64,000 bases of DNA from Ceratotherium simum simum (lineage: Eukaryota; Chordata; Mammalia; Perissodactyla; Rhinocerotidae): contig NW_004454207.1 of NCBI RefSeq assembly GCF_000283155.1, positions 15,227,608 to 15,291,607 of the forward strand, read 5' to 3'. The position numbers and the translations under genes are program-made. The notes under the pieces are model-generated. The model saw only the letters and a list, made by a program, of their open reading frames with translations, was not told the DNA's origin and searched no databases. Shown piece by piece: positions 22,150 to 32,377 of this stretch (its first letter is position 1; each line of letters opens with the position of its first letter).

Positions 22150-23720
22150 GACTAGCAAGAAAGACTCAGACATTCAGAGTTTATAATCTAGTGGAAAATA
22201 CAAACAATAAATCGACATTTGCCATACAGTGCAATGCATTGTAATTATACACAAATGTCCAAAGTGCTTAAGAAAATAGGAGAGCAATCTAAGCCAGACA
22301 TAGGAGGGTTTTCAAGAAGAGACTAAAATCTGTTTGAATTTAGTCATGAGTAGTCAACTCATAGGAAGGATGTTAGTTTCTTCCAGGCAATAAATACTGA
22401 GAAAAGATAGATTTATAAAGATGTTTAAAATGTATAACCAACAGACTAGGTGATTTATTGGAAACTGGGCATAAAGTAGAGAAAATAGTTAAGAAAATGT
22501 ATAATTTGAGCCAGCCCTGAGGGCCTAGTGGTTAAAGTCCAGTGCTCACAGCTTCGGTGGCTTGGGTTCGCTTCCTGATCACGGAACCACACCACTCACC
22601 TGTCAGTTGTCATGCTGTGGTGGCGGCTCACATAGAAGAACTAGAATGACTTTCAACTAGGATATACAACCATATATTGGGGCTTTGGGGAGGGAAAAAA
22701 AGAGGAAGATTGGCAACAGATGTTAGCTCAGAGCAAATCTTTTCTTCCAAAAAAAAAAAAAAAGAAAATATATAATTTTATTGTTAGAGTAACTGAATTT
22801 ATTATTCAGTAAGATAGAGATACTTTGTGAGGAGCGGTTCTGCTGGTAAAGATAGCCCTATCATCTGGAAAGGATTGGTTTGAGGTTCCTATAAGAAATC
22901 CAAGTGGAAATATCTATAAGGCTGTTGGTTTCTTGCATCTGAGGATGAAGGAAAAACCCTAGGCTGGAGGCAAACATTTGGAAATGTTAGCTTATATGTT
23001 AGTTATATGCCAGATAACCATTAAAGTCCTGGGAGTAGTGCAATTGCCCAGAGAGTGGGTTGTCCACCAAGCAAAGAAGATAGCCTAGGACTGAAACCTG
23101 AAGAACTCCAACATTCAAGGGACGTGCAGAATAAAATTCATCCACAAGAAAAAAAACAAAAAGGAACAACCAGAATTGTAGAAGGAAAACAGAATAATAT
23201 GTTGTGATAAAAACTCAAGAGTTTTTTAAAAGGAAAAGAATCAATCTTTTCGAATGCTTATGTTTTATCAAATAAAATAAGGTCTGAAAATTTCACTGAA
23301 TTTGTCAACAAGATGGCTGCTGATGTCATTGATTAGAGTAGTGGCAGCAGTGTGAATGGAAATTAGAATGTAGTTGATTGAAAATAAATGGATTTTTTGA
23401 AGCAGAGACTGCAAGTGTATCTAATTCTTTCAATAAAGAGAGATGAAGAATGTCATGAGAACAAGGAACTTTTTTTTTTTTTAATAATATGAGAAACTCA
23501 CGTTTTAAAATCCTCCTGGTTTGTAAAGGAAAAGACTTAAGACACAAATGCTGAACAAAGTAAATAAGAGAGCAGTCTTTCAGAGAAATGAGAGCAGATA
23601 GGAGGCAGAGCATGAATGTGGAAATTAACCACATTAGAGAGGATCACCAATTCCATGGCATCAATAGTGAAATAGGAAAGCATTTGTGTGAGGACAAAGG
23701 TGATTTTATGATTAATGTGA
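22150..23720 (-). repeat. long L2 LINE relic, antisense, split by an ERE
   Basis: On the plus strand, 'GAGTTTATAATCTAGTGGAA' (22178) is the reverse complement of the L2 3' UTR. After the ERE, 'GAAATCCAAGTGGAAATATC' (22896), 'CTGAAGAACTCCAACATTCA' (23098) and further segments follow the L2 ORF2 reverse complement in order, up to sequence near 23720. About 1.3 kb of L2, unusually long for this window. Frames on it are broken. Confidence 0.7.
22508..22761 (+). mobile_element. ERE SINE in the L2 relic
   Basis: An older ERE: diverged head (GCCAGCCCTGAGGGCCTAG), the 'CATATATTGGGGCTTTGGGG' module and then one GATGTTAGCTCAGAGC repeat and an A15 tail. Target duplication of 17 bp, AAGAAAATGTATAATTT (22491-22507) versus AAGAAAATATATAATTT (22762-22778), one mismatch. 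Confidence 0.94.
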
Positions 23721-24162
23721 TTAATGAGGACACCTAAAAGCATTCCACCAAGAGTTGTGTAGAAGAAGAAGGTGTCCATGGTAAGTACTATTAATTAATA
23801 TTGCTTTGGAGGTAATAACCAAAACAATTGGATAAAAGAAATGAATGTGGCTTACAGAAAATATTCAAAATGCTTTTGAGTGAAAAAAGGGGAAGTTTTC
23901 CTATAGGACAGCAATGAACTCAGCAGCAACAAAGGAAGCTGGATTAAAATGAAACCAGAAGTCTGAGGGACAGTTATTTCAAACTATATTCAGGCAAACC
24001 GTCCGTCAAGGATGAAAAGAGAACAAAGATATTTTAGACATAACAATAACTCATATTACTTTTCTCTCATGCTCTCTTTTTGGGGAAACTATGTAAGTGA
24101 ACTTAGTAAGAAAGAAACCAGTAAACAGAAAGCCCAATCAAGGATAATAATAATAGTAATAA

Positions 24163-24182
24163 TTCGAGAGAGAGAGAGAGAG
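24163..24182. repeat. short (GA)n run
   Basis: About nine GA units in 'CGAGAGAGAGAGAGAGAGAC'. Confidence 0.85.
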
Positions 24183-24229
24183 ACTAGGAAATTATCTGAT
24201 ACATTTGCCTATATAGAAAACAATATTGA

Positions 24230-24425
24230 GGGCCAGTCCCAGTGGCCTAGTGGTTAAGTTCAGTGTGCTCCGCTTCGGTGGCCCAGGTTTGGTGTCGGGC
24301 ATGGCCCAACACCACTCGTCTGTCAGTGGCCATGCTGTGGTGGCAGCCCACATACAAAAAGAGGAAGATTGGCAATAGATGTGAGCTCAGGGCAAATCTT
24401 CCTCAGCGGAAAAAAAAATGATTAA
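24230..24425 (+). mobile_element. ERE SINE
   Basis: Head GGGCCAGTCCCAGTGGCCTAG and a shortened body with a single GATGTGAGCTCAGGGC tail repeat. Flanks GAAAACAATATTGA (24216-24229) and GAAAATAATATTGA (24426-24439) are a 14-bp target duplication with one mismatch. Confidence 0.94.
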
Positions 24426-24559
24426 GAAAATAATATTGAAAAACATTTTACTGAGCTCATGGACTATTTAGAAAGATTAGCAAAAGATACTTCAAAAAAT
24501 AAGAAAATGAAAAAAATAATATGATAATATTATTAAAATGGTTCTGAGACTTAATTTTC

Positions 24560-25385
24560 AATGTGTGGAGGTGGGGGTTTCCCACACAGCACCAAGTAAT
24601 TCACCCAGCTGGGTGTCCTACAATTCAACTCAGTTCTGACACTATTTACCCAGAGATAGCATCAGATTCCACAGGTTGAGGGCTCAGTCCCACAAGCCTG
24701 CCCACCCCATTCCTACCCGCTCCCCTACTTCAGACGTCAGTAGCAAGCCCAAGTTGACACCTATGCTTCTGACCTACCAGCTATAGATCAGAGGTTCCCA
24801 AGACCGCCACCTCCTCTGGTTTGACTAATTTGCTAGAGTGGCTCACAGAACTGAGAGAAACATTTTACTTACCAGATCACCGGTTTATTATAAAAGGATA
24901 TAACACAGGAACAGCCAGATGGAAGAGATACATAAGGCAGGGTATGGAGAAAGGGCACTGAGCTTCCATTGCTTCTCCAGCATGCCGCTCTCCCTGAATC
25001 TCCTGTGTCCACCAACCTGGAAGCTCTCCAAACCCTGTCCTGTTGGGTTTTTATGGAGGTTTCATTACATAGGCATGATTGATTAAATCATTGGCCATTG
25101 GCGATTGAGTCAACCTCCAGCCCCTCTGCCTTCTCCAGAGGTTGGTGGGGATCGGTACTGAGAGTTTCATCCCTCTAATCACATGGTTGTTTCCCCTGCC
25201 AACCAGCCCCCATCCTTAGGAGACCTAAAGGCTTTCCAAAAGTCACCTCATTAACATAACAAAAGACCCTTTACTGCTCTTATCACAGGATATTCTAAGG
25301 GTTTAGGAGCTCTGTGCCAGAAACTGGGTTGAAAACCAAACATATATTTCTTATTGTAAATCACAATATCATAATTATAATATGA
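24560..25385 (-). mobile_element. ERVL LTR (MLT2-like), antisense
   Basis: On the plus strand, 'CACCAACCTGGAAGCTCTCC' (25011), 'GGTTTTTATGGAGGTTTCAT', 'GCATGATTGATTAAATCATT' and 'AGGAGCTCTGTGCCAGAAAC' (25306), then 'CATATATTTCTTATTGTAAA', give the reverse complement of an MLT2-type LTR start. The left third (24560-24900) is less certain and may be internal sequence or a neighbour. Confidence 0.6.
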
Positions 25386-25505
25386 GATGGTGGAGGCACA
25401 AGAGGCTGCCCTAAAAGACCAGTAGGATGGAGGACTGAAGCTTGGTATTAAGGACAAAGAGGAATCAAATGATGAGTTAGAAACAAAAAGAGGGTTCTTG
25501 GTTAC

Positions 25506-26096
25506 TGTGCTCTAAGGGTTAATTCCAGCAAGCCTGGAATTGGCCTGAGATGTTTTGCTGAAGTATGAGATGTATCTGCATGAGATGACCCATGGTCAAC
25601 TAAATATAATGATTAATAGTACTTTTTTGTAACCATGAGTCCGAGGCAGTTTTCAGCATGTTTTGTGCCAGCTTGCCAGGACTGTTTATAAAGTGAGATT
25701 GATAGTTTGCACCTGATTGATGGTTTACACCTGATAGCAGCAGCAATATTGATGGTTTGCACAAGGGGTCTGCCACTGGGATTGGTCACATAGTAATAAC
25801 AGGGCCAGAAAGATGTAAGAAGCTCTGGCCAAGACTCCATTTCGGGATTACTAGCTCCATGCAAATGTTGGTGATTCCTGATGCAAGTGATAAAGCAGGA
25901 CAATTGAGGGAGGACAACTGTAGCCTTCTTCCAAACTTTCCAATCCCTTGCTGTGTGGTAGCCTATGTCTGTGATGCACATCCTGACTCGAAAGCTTTGA
26001 CTTATGGTATTCTTTCCCTGCAATAAACCTTGTCATTTTGGGTCCTGTGAGTTTTCTTTAATCATTGAAACTTGTTTGACTCTCACCATTAATACA
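25506..26096 (+). mobile_element. solo LTR, retroviral, family unresolved
   Basis: A 591-bp unit starting TGTGCTCTAAGG and ending ATTAATACA, flanked by GTTAC (25501-25505) and GTTAT (26097-26101), a likely 5-bp target duplication with one mismatch. It has an AATAAA signal at 26022-26027 followed by a GT-rich stretch, as expected for an LTR. ORFs on both strands inside it are incidental. It borders the 3' side of the sequence following the AMZ2 pseudogene. Confidence 0.65.
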
Positions 26097-26423
26097 GTTA
26101 TAGAAAAGTATATAATTATATGTAATTCAGTACACATCTATTTGAGAACTATGGGGAGGATGATGGTGATGGGGTAACTGCAAAACTGCACTTCCTTTCT
26201 CTGACTCAACTGCAGGGGTACTTTCCTGAATTGGAATAAAATCCCAGTTTCCCGAGAAGATTTTCTGTCTGAACTCAGGATGAGAGTTGAAAATATCAAT
26301 TGCATCCATCCATTCATTATAATTGAAAGTGTCCTGGACTGGTGGTTGAATTTGAATGTCATGTCAGTTTTATTGTTCAACTGACTCTGCGTCTGCAGAT
26401 ATTGGTACAGTATACTTGTGATC
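26097..26423 (-). other. unidentified segment downstream of the AMZ2 pseudogene
   Basis: Lies between the AMZ2 homology and the next LTR. On the minus strand it has an open frame of about 60 codons (26309-26127) beginning MDAIDIFNSHPEF, with a later His-rich PHHHHPPHSS. It does not match the part of AMZ2 that should follow (the zinc-binding region). It may be a piece of another retrocopied transcript or chance. Confidence 0.35.
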
Positions 26424-26716
26424 ATCTGCCAAAGAGCCTTGTCCAAAGACAAAATTCCAGGAGTCTTCTGGGTAAAGATCAATCATTGTTATACCCACGA
26501 TATAGAAGACACTTGCAGATTTCTTTGTTTATAAAAACTTAAGGATGCCCCCTGTATGAATTTGTAGGTTTTGTGTGTTGTCATTGAATCTAAAGAAACA
26601 CTAATTTGCAGAAACATGGAACTTTTCTAGGAGTTGAAGGGGAGCAGATAATGCCACTTCAAAATATGCCATTTTGGCATGTGGATTATTTTCAGCTGAA
26701 AGCAATCATGACCCAG

Positions 26717-27116
26717 TGATACTGAACCAAGTGGGCTCACCTCCTGGTGAGTTAAATGAGACTCTACACCAGCAGAAGTTGTCTCACAAAGTAAAGTGTA
26801 CTTGCAGCAAATAGGAGGTCATGAGGAATCATTTCCAAAGTCATGGTGTCCCTGAACAAAGGGAAGGAGGAACTTTTATTTGGTTAGGGAATGAATATTC
26901 AAAAGGGAGAGGCGGGTACACTGCAGATTTTTGGTAATAAGGCTTAATCTCCTCTTGAAGAGATCTTTGCATTAAAAATAAGGCAAGGTCATGGGCGCAG
27001 CTCTTGTAGGGAGGCTTGGTTAGCTTCAGGGTGGCTACTGGTTGTCTCCTTAAGATAACAACAGTTAAATGCTTCCAAACCCACCCTTGAGTTCCTCAGG
27101 GCACTAGTCGGTGACA
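26717..27116. mobile_element. second LTR nested in LTR family A
   Basis: A 400-bp unit starting TGATACTGAACC and ending GTCGGTGACA, with a perfect 4-bp duplication CCAG on each side (26713-26716, 27117-27120). It is absent from the other family A copies: there, sequence equivalent to 26700 continues straight into sequence equivalent to 27121. No relative elsewhere in the window. Orientation not determined. Confidence 0.75.
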
Positions 27117-27171
27117 CCAGCAGACTCAAGAAAAACTTTTACCTCTTCTTTAACTAGCTAAAACAATTTAG

Positions 27172-27360
27172 GGGGCTGGCCCCATGGCGTAGTGGTTAAG
27201 TTCAGCATGCTCCGCTTCAGCTGCCAAGGTTCATGGGTTCAGATCCCAGACACGGACCTACACCACTTGTCAGCCATGCTGAGGCAGTGGCCCACATACA
27301 AAATAGAGGAAGATTGGCACAGAGCCAATCTTCCTCACCCCCAAAAAAAAAAAAAGATTT
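27172..27360 (+). mobile_element. ERE SINE nested in LTR family A
   Basis: Head GGGGCTGGCCCCATGGCGTAG, B-box-like GGTTCAGATCC (27236-27246), a short body with only a fragment of the tail repeats, and an A13 end. Flanks AAAACAATTTAG and GAAAGGATTTAG are probably the decayed duplication. It is the third insertion layer in the AMZ2 pseudogene. Confidence 0.92.
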
Positions 27361-28149
27361 GAAAGGATTTAGACAGGAGGCCTAGCCCAGAAAGAGAGCT
27401 ATTACCAAAGATAACATTTTATCTGAAAGACTCACCTGCATGGCAGGACAAACATCTGATTATCAAACATCTGCTCTTCTTATCTTCCTGTGAATTGCCC
27501 TCCTCCACTTTGAAGCCCAAAGCCATTATCCCATTCCTTAGCTCAGGAGGGCATAAAACCCTCAATTGCCTGACTACCTTTGGGTCTCATATGTTTGTGG
27601 GGCTCCCATACATATGAAATTAAATTTGTTTTTCTCCTTTTAATCTGTCTTATGTAAATTTAATTATTAGACCAGCCCCAGAACCTAGAAGGGTAGAAGG
27701 AAAATTTTTCCACCTTGACAAAGTTTTACTGTCAAGCCATAGAAAAATGCTTCACAGTAGCCCTTGAGGTCTTTAATATTTACATCTCTGACAATCCTGG
27801 TGTTCCCTAGATGCATATAGGGAACATTCCCTAATGTATATAAATATTACATTTCTTCATTGAGATTTTTGATAAATTGTTCAAAGTCTTCAGGAGGGGT
27901 GCTCAGAATGGGAGGCTATCTGATCTGATTGTGAATGCGAGGTGATGGGTACAAAGAGATCACTCTGGCTGAACGTTTTTGTTCATCAGCTGTTCCTCAC
28001 CATCTAGGCTCTTATACTGCAACATAAGCACTGGAATCTTTGAGATGAGCACTGTTTGTAGTGTCTGCTCAAAGTTATGTATTGTTTGCATAATGAAAGG
28101 ACTGTTCCATTTATGCTGTGTTCCTATGCAGAGGTTTCTTTATTTTCCA

Positions 28150-28345
28150 AGTTTTTTATTGTTATAAAATATACATAACATAAAATTTACCATCTTAACC
28201 ATTTTTAAGTGCATAGTTCAGTGGTGTGAAGTATATTCATATTGTTGTACAACCATCACCACCATCATCACCATCATCCCTCTCCAGAATTCTTTTCACC
28301 TTATAAAACAGAAACTCTGTACCCATTAAACAACGCTTTCAACTT
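28150..28345 (-). repeat. L1M 3' end, antisense
   Basis: 'TAAAATATACATAACATAAA' (28165), 'AATTTACCATCTTAACCATT', 'TTGTTGTACAACCATCACCA' and 'AGAAACTCTGTACCCATTAA' are the reverse complement of a common L1M 3' region. It borders the 5' end of the AMZ2 retrocopy and contains a short CAC/CAT-rich run at 28250-28280. Confidence 0.65.
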
Positions 28346-28352
28346 TCAGTTT

Positions 28353-28738
28353 TGAGAGATTGAATATACAAATGGGCAATGGCCAGACCATACCTAAAAA
28401 CACAGCTCTGACCCACAGTCTGCAGCAACCAGCTCAGGAAACCCACTTGTTATCTATAGTAACCAGTCCAGACAGCCAGCCTGTTATCTACTAGTCAGAC
28501 TTGTAAGAAGTCAGATTACTCTCTCTATCCAATCAGGGAGGGCCTACCTAATGTCTTCCCTTTTCTCCACTATAAAGCTTTCCCACTCCTCTGCTTGCTT
28601 TTGAGTATTTGCCAAAACTCTAGTGACAGTGGCTTACTCCCTTGCTACAGCAAGCTCTGAATAGCCTTTTGAGTGTTCTCATTTGGTTAGTATTTGTTTA
28701 TTTCCAGTTTGAATGCGTTAAACAGCTTCTCTACCACA
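28353..28738 (+). mobile_element. solo LTR with TATA box
   Basis: A 386-bp unit starting TGAGAGATTGAATATAC and ending CTCTACCACA, flanked by AGTTT (28348-28352) and AGTTT (28739-28743). It has TATAAAG at 28571, 168 bp before its end, and pyrimidine-rich sequence before it, the layout of a gammaretrovirus-type LTR promoter. No internal retroviral sequence remains beside it. Confidence 0.75.
28571..28577 (+). promoter_or_regulatory. TATA box of the solo LTR
   Basis: TATAAAG in 'CTCCACTATAAAGCTTTCCC', correctly placed within an LTR-sized unit for a U3/R boundary. Activity today is unknown. Confidence 0.4.
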
Positions 28739-28914
28739 AGTTTTACAAGGACCAACATATTTGAACCTGTTCATACGGGTGGGATGCAGGGTGCTTTCAC
28801 CTGCCACTAGGCCTCAAGGCAGCCCATCCACCACCACATGATTCTTTTTAATCAAGATGTTATCTTCGAATATCAATTAGAGTTCCTCCAGGGCCTACAC
28901 GTGGAAATGAGCCA

Positions 28915-29020
28915 GGAAAAAAATAGAGAGGGAAATAGGAAGAAAGGAAGAAAGAATGTGTGAGAGACAGAGCGAGAGAGAAAGGAAGGGCGGAAGGAAG
29001 AAATAAATAAAGGAAGGAAA
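28915..29020. repeat. GA-rich low-complexity tract
   Basis: Interrupted GAAA, GAAG and GGAA units, purine-rich on the plus strand over about 100 bp. Confidence 0.85.
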
Positions 29021-30040
29021 GTTTGTTGGATCTTGGATAGTGTTTTTTCAGCATAAGCATTGACAACCAGTCAACCTTTTGAATTAGAAAACTGCCTACA
29101 TATCAGAATTTTTAGTAAAAGAACATTAACTTTTAGACATAAACTCAAATATCTGCCTTGAAAAAATGAAAAGTTAATATCATAATGCACATTTATTTAG
29201 TTTTTTTCCTAGGCTGGCAAGTTACTTCAATTGTATTTTCAGTATATTAGAATTGGTAGGAGCTTTTGTTGTGTCACAGCTTAGAAATTGAGTGTTCTTG
29301 TTTGAAAAAAAAATTACAAAGCCTCGAAACTAATCTACCAACTCCATGGAAAATCTCCTTATAATTTCCAATAAGAAAACCCTGCTTGGGGTGAAATTTT
29401 AATTAGAGATTAAAATAAAACAAAATCATCCAAAACTCCTTAAGATAGTGATGAAAAATGGATTGCAGATACTTCCATTCTCACTACTAGAACATAGTGA
29501 TAAAAATGGATACAGGAATTAATGGTCCTTTTTGCAATGTTGTTTCATCATTTTAAAATTGCATATACCTGTAGATTTTCTTTCTTTTAAACATTTCCCT
29601 ATGAGAAGATGGGGAAATGATGAAATAAATACCCATGTACAACTCTCACTTCGTCCCAAAATTAGTGACAATAATGAAAAATAGAGACTAAAACATCATT
29701 TACGACTAAAACAGGAAAAGGCTCCAATCATCATGCTGGGATCATATACACCAAATACAATGCAATTTGGTCACAGTTAAATGAGGATATTGGGAGCTGA
29801 CACAAAACTCTGTGTTAAGAAAATCTAGCAGAATTTTTTCTGAAGGACCCTGCTGAGCGTCTTCAGGTGGAGACGCTGTTGGAGGTACTGAGGCTGTTTG
29901 GCTCGTAAGGCTTCTTTCCCAACCACATATCAACAGTGAAAGCAGCATAGGAGTAGAAACACAAGGGTAAGCAGTACCAGTTTCTGATGTCTGGAAACGA
30001 AACTACTTTGTACCTATAAATCAGAGATGAATTTTCTTTG
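29021..30040. other. no recognised feature
   Basis: Anonymous sequence. Short frames at 29742-30186 have no domain I recognise, and one overlaps the L1M copy that follows. Confidence 0.5.
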
Positions 30041-30044
30041 AAAA

Positions 30045-31382
30045 ATGTATGTCCACTAACACAATGAGATTCTATTACATATCCAAGAGAACAGCTAAAA
30101 TTAAAAGAATGACAACACCAATTATCGATGAGGTTGTGAGCAATTATAACTCGCATACATTGTTGGTGGGATGTGAAATGATTCAATCGTTTCAGAAAAA
30201 GTTCTGGCAGTTTGTTATAAAACTAATCATATACCTATCATATGACACAGCACTTCTCTCAGGTATTTAGCCAAGAGAAATGAAAACATATGTTCACAAT
30301 AAGATATAAAATTGTTCACAGTAGTTTTATTCATAATAGCCAAAATTGTTAAATCCCAGGTGTCCATCAATCAGAGAATGGATAAACTGTGGTATATTCA
30401 GGTAATGGAATAGTACTTAGCAGTAAAGAGGAACAATTTAGTGATATACCCAACAACACGGATAAATCACAAAATTATTATGCTAAGAGGCCTTACACAA
30501 AAGAGTGCATAATCTTGACCATACTATATTCTGTCCTGTATTTGTAAGTGGTATAATATATACTGCATTATGCTACTTACGAAATTTTAGAATAGACAAA
30601 GCTAATGTACAGAGAAAAACACTAGAACATTGTTTATCTCTGGAAGGGTAAGGGCCAGGATTTTCTAGGAAGGGGCATAAGGGAACTTACTGTGGTTTTG
30701 TAATATTTTATGCCTCAATAGAAAATTGGGTTACATAGGTACATGCACTTGTCAAAACTCAACAAATGTATTGAAGGGGAACAGTTTGCTACCCCAAAAT
30801 ATGCCTCTTTGGGATATTGATTATTTGAGGTTGATTATTTTTAAGTAACAGAGGACTCAGGAAGTTTTTCTTTTACCTCCCCCTTAACTGACTAAAAGAA
30901 TTTAGATAAATGGCCTATAACAGGAAGACAACTGTCACCAGAGATATCTATAAAGAATATGGCCTAAGTGTGGTGGGGGAGACTCAGCAGGGCCTAGAGA
31001 TAAGAGTCCTCTCCATGTCCCTTTGTCTCTGCTTGGCATGGCAAACATTTGTTTACCAAACGTCTGCTTTTCCATCCCTATGTGAATTGCCTTCCTCCCC
31101 TTTGAAGTCCCAAATCACTACCCTCAACATCCCCTTTTGTCTTTAGGTGAAGATGGTATTTAAGGTGGTGGCTTTGGCCATTTTGGGAGTTACTCAGTTT
31201 CCCTGGATTTCTCCTATGTATACATGTTATTAACCTGTGTTTGTTTTTCTCCTGTTAATCTGTCTCATGTCAATTTAATTCTTAGACCAGCCAGAAGAAC
31301 CTAGAAAGACAGAGGAAAATTCCTTCCTCCCCTATGGTACATTTAAGATTAAAACAAATTTCACATCAAGAGAGAAAACATG
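30045..31382 (+). repeat. L1M ORF2 end and 3' UTR, split by an LTR
   Basis: 'GAGGTTGTGAGCAATTATAA' (30129), 'AAAAGTTCTGGCAGTTTGTT', 'GGTGTCCATCAATCAGAGAA' (30359) and 'GGATAAACTGTGGTATATTC' follow L1 ORF2 and its 3' UTR in order to 'TCAAAACTCAACAAATGTA' at 30771. The L1 text resumes at 31338 (GTACATTTAAGATT) after the LTR. Confidence 0.85.
30772..31337 (+). mobile_element. solo LTR, ERV1-type family A, sense
   Basis: Starts TGAAGGGGAACAGTTTGCTAC and ends near TTCCTTCCTCCCCTATG. Flanks GTAT (30768-30771 region) and GTAC (31338-31341) support a 4-bp duplication. It shares 'AATCTGTCTCATGTCAATTT' and 'AGAACCTAGAA' with the copy at 26635-27720. The 78-codon frame at 30910 crosses it and is not a gene. 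Confidence 0.8.
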
Positions 31383-31868
31383 GTGTAGGGGAGGAAGAAC
31401 TATTGGCTGAGACCCTCCTATAATAAAAGACTGATTAACAGGAGAAAAACAAACAGAAGTTTAATAACATGTATACCTCCTATACCCAAGAAAACTGAGT
31501 AACTCCCCGACATGGCCCAAGTCATTGCCTTAAATATGATATTTAGCTAAAGACAAAAGAAAGATGTTGGTGGGGGAAGGCATGTTAATGGGAGGTGACC
31601 AGGAAAAGCACAGTAACAAGTACCAACGGTAAGGCTGTTATACATATTTAGCTTCTAGAGATTTAGAGTCATCCTCCTCTTCCTGGTACAGAGAGGGAGA
31701 CATCCTTACAAAAGGAGATTTCTCTTATAAATGTGAATGTCTCCAACAAAAGGGTAACTTCTACTGGGTTTTCAGAGCTTTTCCCATGTCTGCTGTTGTT
31801 TAAAAATAACTAGCTCAAAATAATCCCTATGCCAAAGAGACATATTTTGGGGTGGCAAATTCTGCTCC
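31383..31868 (-). mobile_element. solo LTR, ERV1-type family A, antisense
   Basis: The reverse complement starts TCAAGGGGAGCAGAATTTGCC and ends CCTCCCCTACACCA. On the plus strand 'GATTAACAGGAGAAAAACAA' and 'GAGACATATTTTGGGGTGGC' mirror the sense copy at 30772-31337. Only about 45 bp separate the two, so they form an imperfect inverted repeat over 1.1 kb. Confidence 0.8.
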
Positions 31869-32377
31869 CCTTGAAAACCAGCTGGAAAATTATGAAAAAC
31901 AACTTAAGAAAGAAGATAATAACATTGCAAAACTTAAAATGAAATTAAAAGCATAAATCAGTAGTATCAAATCTCTTATCAAAAAATTGAAAAACCAGTG
32001 ATATTTAATGTATAATAGGGAAAACTGCATGGAATTCAGCAGAGAAGGACAAAAATGTGAATGATAGGGAAATTAGTATGCTTAAAGAAGAGCCTAGGAC
32101 AAATGGAGAATTTTCTTTTAATTACACAGATATAATGGGAAATCTTTCTTGAAATGAAGGAAAACATAAATATGCACAATTGATAGTCTCAACTCCTAGA
32201 AAGACTATTTAATAAACATTAACTAGACCCAAAACCTATATTATGAAGTTATGCAACTCCAACACTAAAAAGTGAATACTATTATCATGCAGAGAGAATC
32301 AGGTTAACCAAGGGAGGGATAGAAAAAATGTTGCATTAACTGCAATTCTCTCTTCTATAACTGTAACTGCTAGATGC

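Larger units (their letters stand above)
26635..27720 (+). mobile_element. solo LTR (ERV1-type family A) inside the AMZ2 pseudogene
   Basis: Begins TGAAGGGGAGCAG and ends CACCTTGACA. Flanks GAGT (26631-26634) and AAGT (27721-27724) give a 4-bp target duplication with one change. The pseudogene reading AAACTT/CTA across the junction confirms the original base order. Removing a nested LTR (26717-27116) and an ERE (27172-27360) leaves about 500 bp, close to its relative at 30772-31337. A 4-bp duplication is typical of ERV1 integrases. Confidence 0.85.
26424..28091 (-). pseudogene. AMZ2: AMZ2 processed pseudogene, 3'-truncated and LTR-split
   Basis: AMZ2 encodes archaemetzincin-2, a putative zinc metallopeptidase. 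The minus strand starts with ATG at 28091 and reads MQTIHNFEQTLQTVLISKIP, like the AMZ2 N-terminus. A TGA stands at codon 44 (27962-27960). Frameshifts follow, then SLGNTRI and a GYCEAFFYGLTVKL segment up to 27721. A 1086-bp LTR insertion comes next. Homology resumes at 26630 with LLEKFHVS, a run containing NLQIHTGGILKFL, and then VGITMIDLYPEDSWNFVFGQ, ending near 26424. These segments come from separate AMZ2 exons, as far as I recall, yet are joined without introns, so this is a retrocopy. The zinc-binding HExxHxxGxxH region is absent. AMZ1 is less similar in these segments from memory. No product is expected. Confidence 0.88.

Noticed and set aside
25613..26036. Overlapping ORFs of 89-136 codons on both strands
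   Set aside because: They fall inside the solo LTR at 25506-26096 and show no retroviral or cellular domain.
26138..26482. 114-codon minus ORF as the AMZ2 product
   Set aside because: The AMZ2 similarity is in a different frame (VGITMIDLYP...). This ORF is an out-of-frame reading across the pseudogene end.
30772..31868. A provirus with paired LTRs
   Set aside because: The two LTRs face opposite ways and only 45 bp of L1 text separates them. Proviral LTRs are direct repeats with gag-pol-env between.
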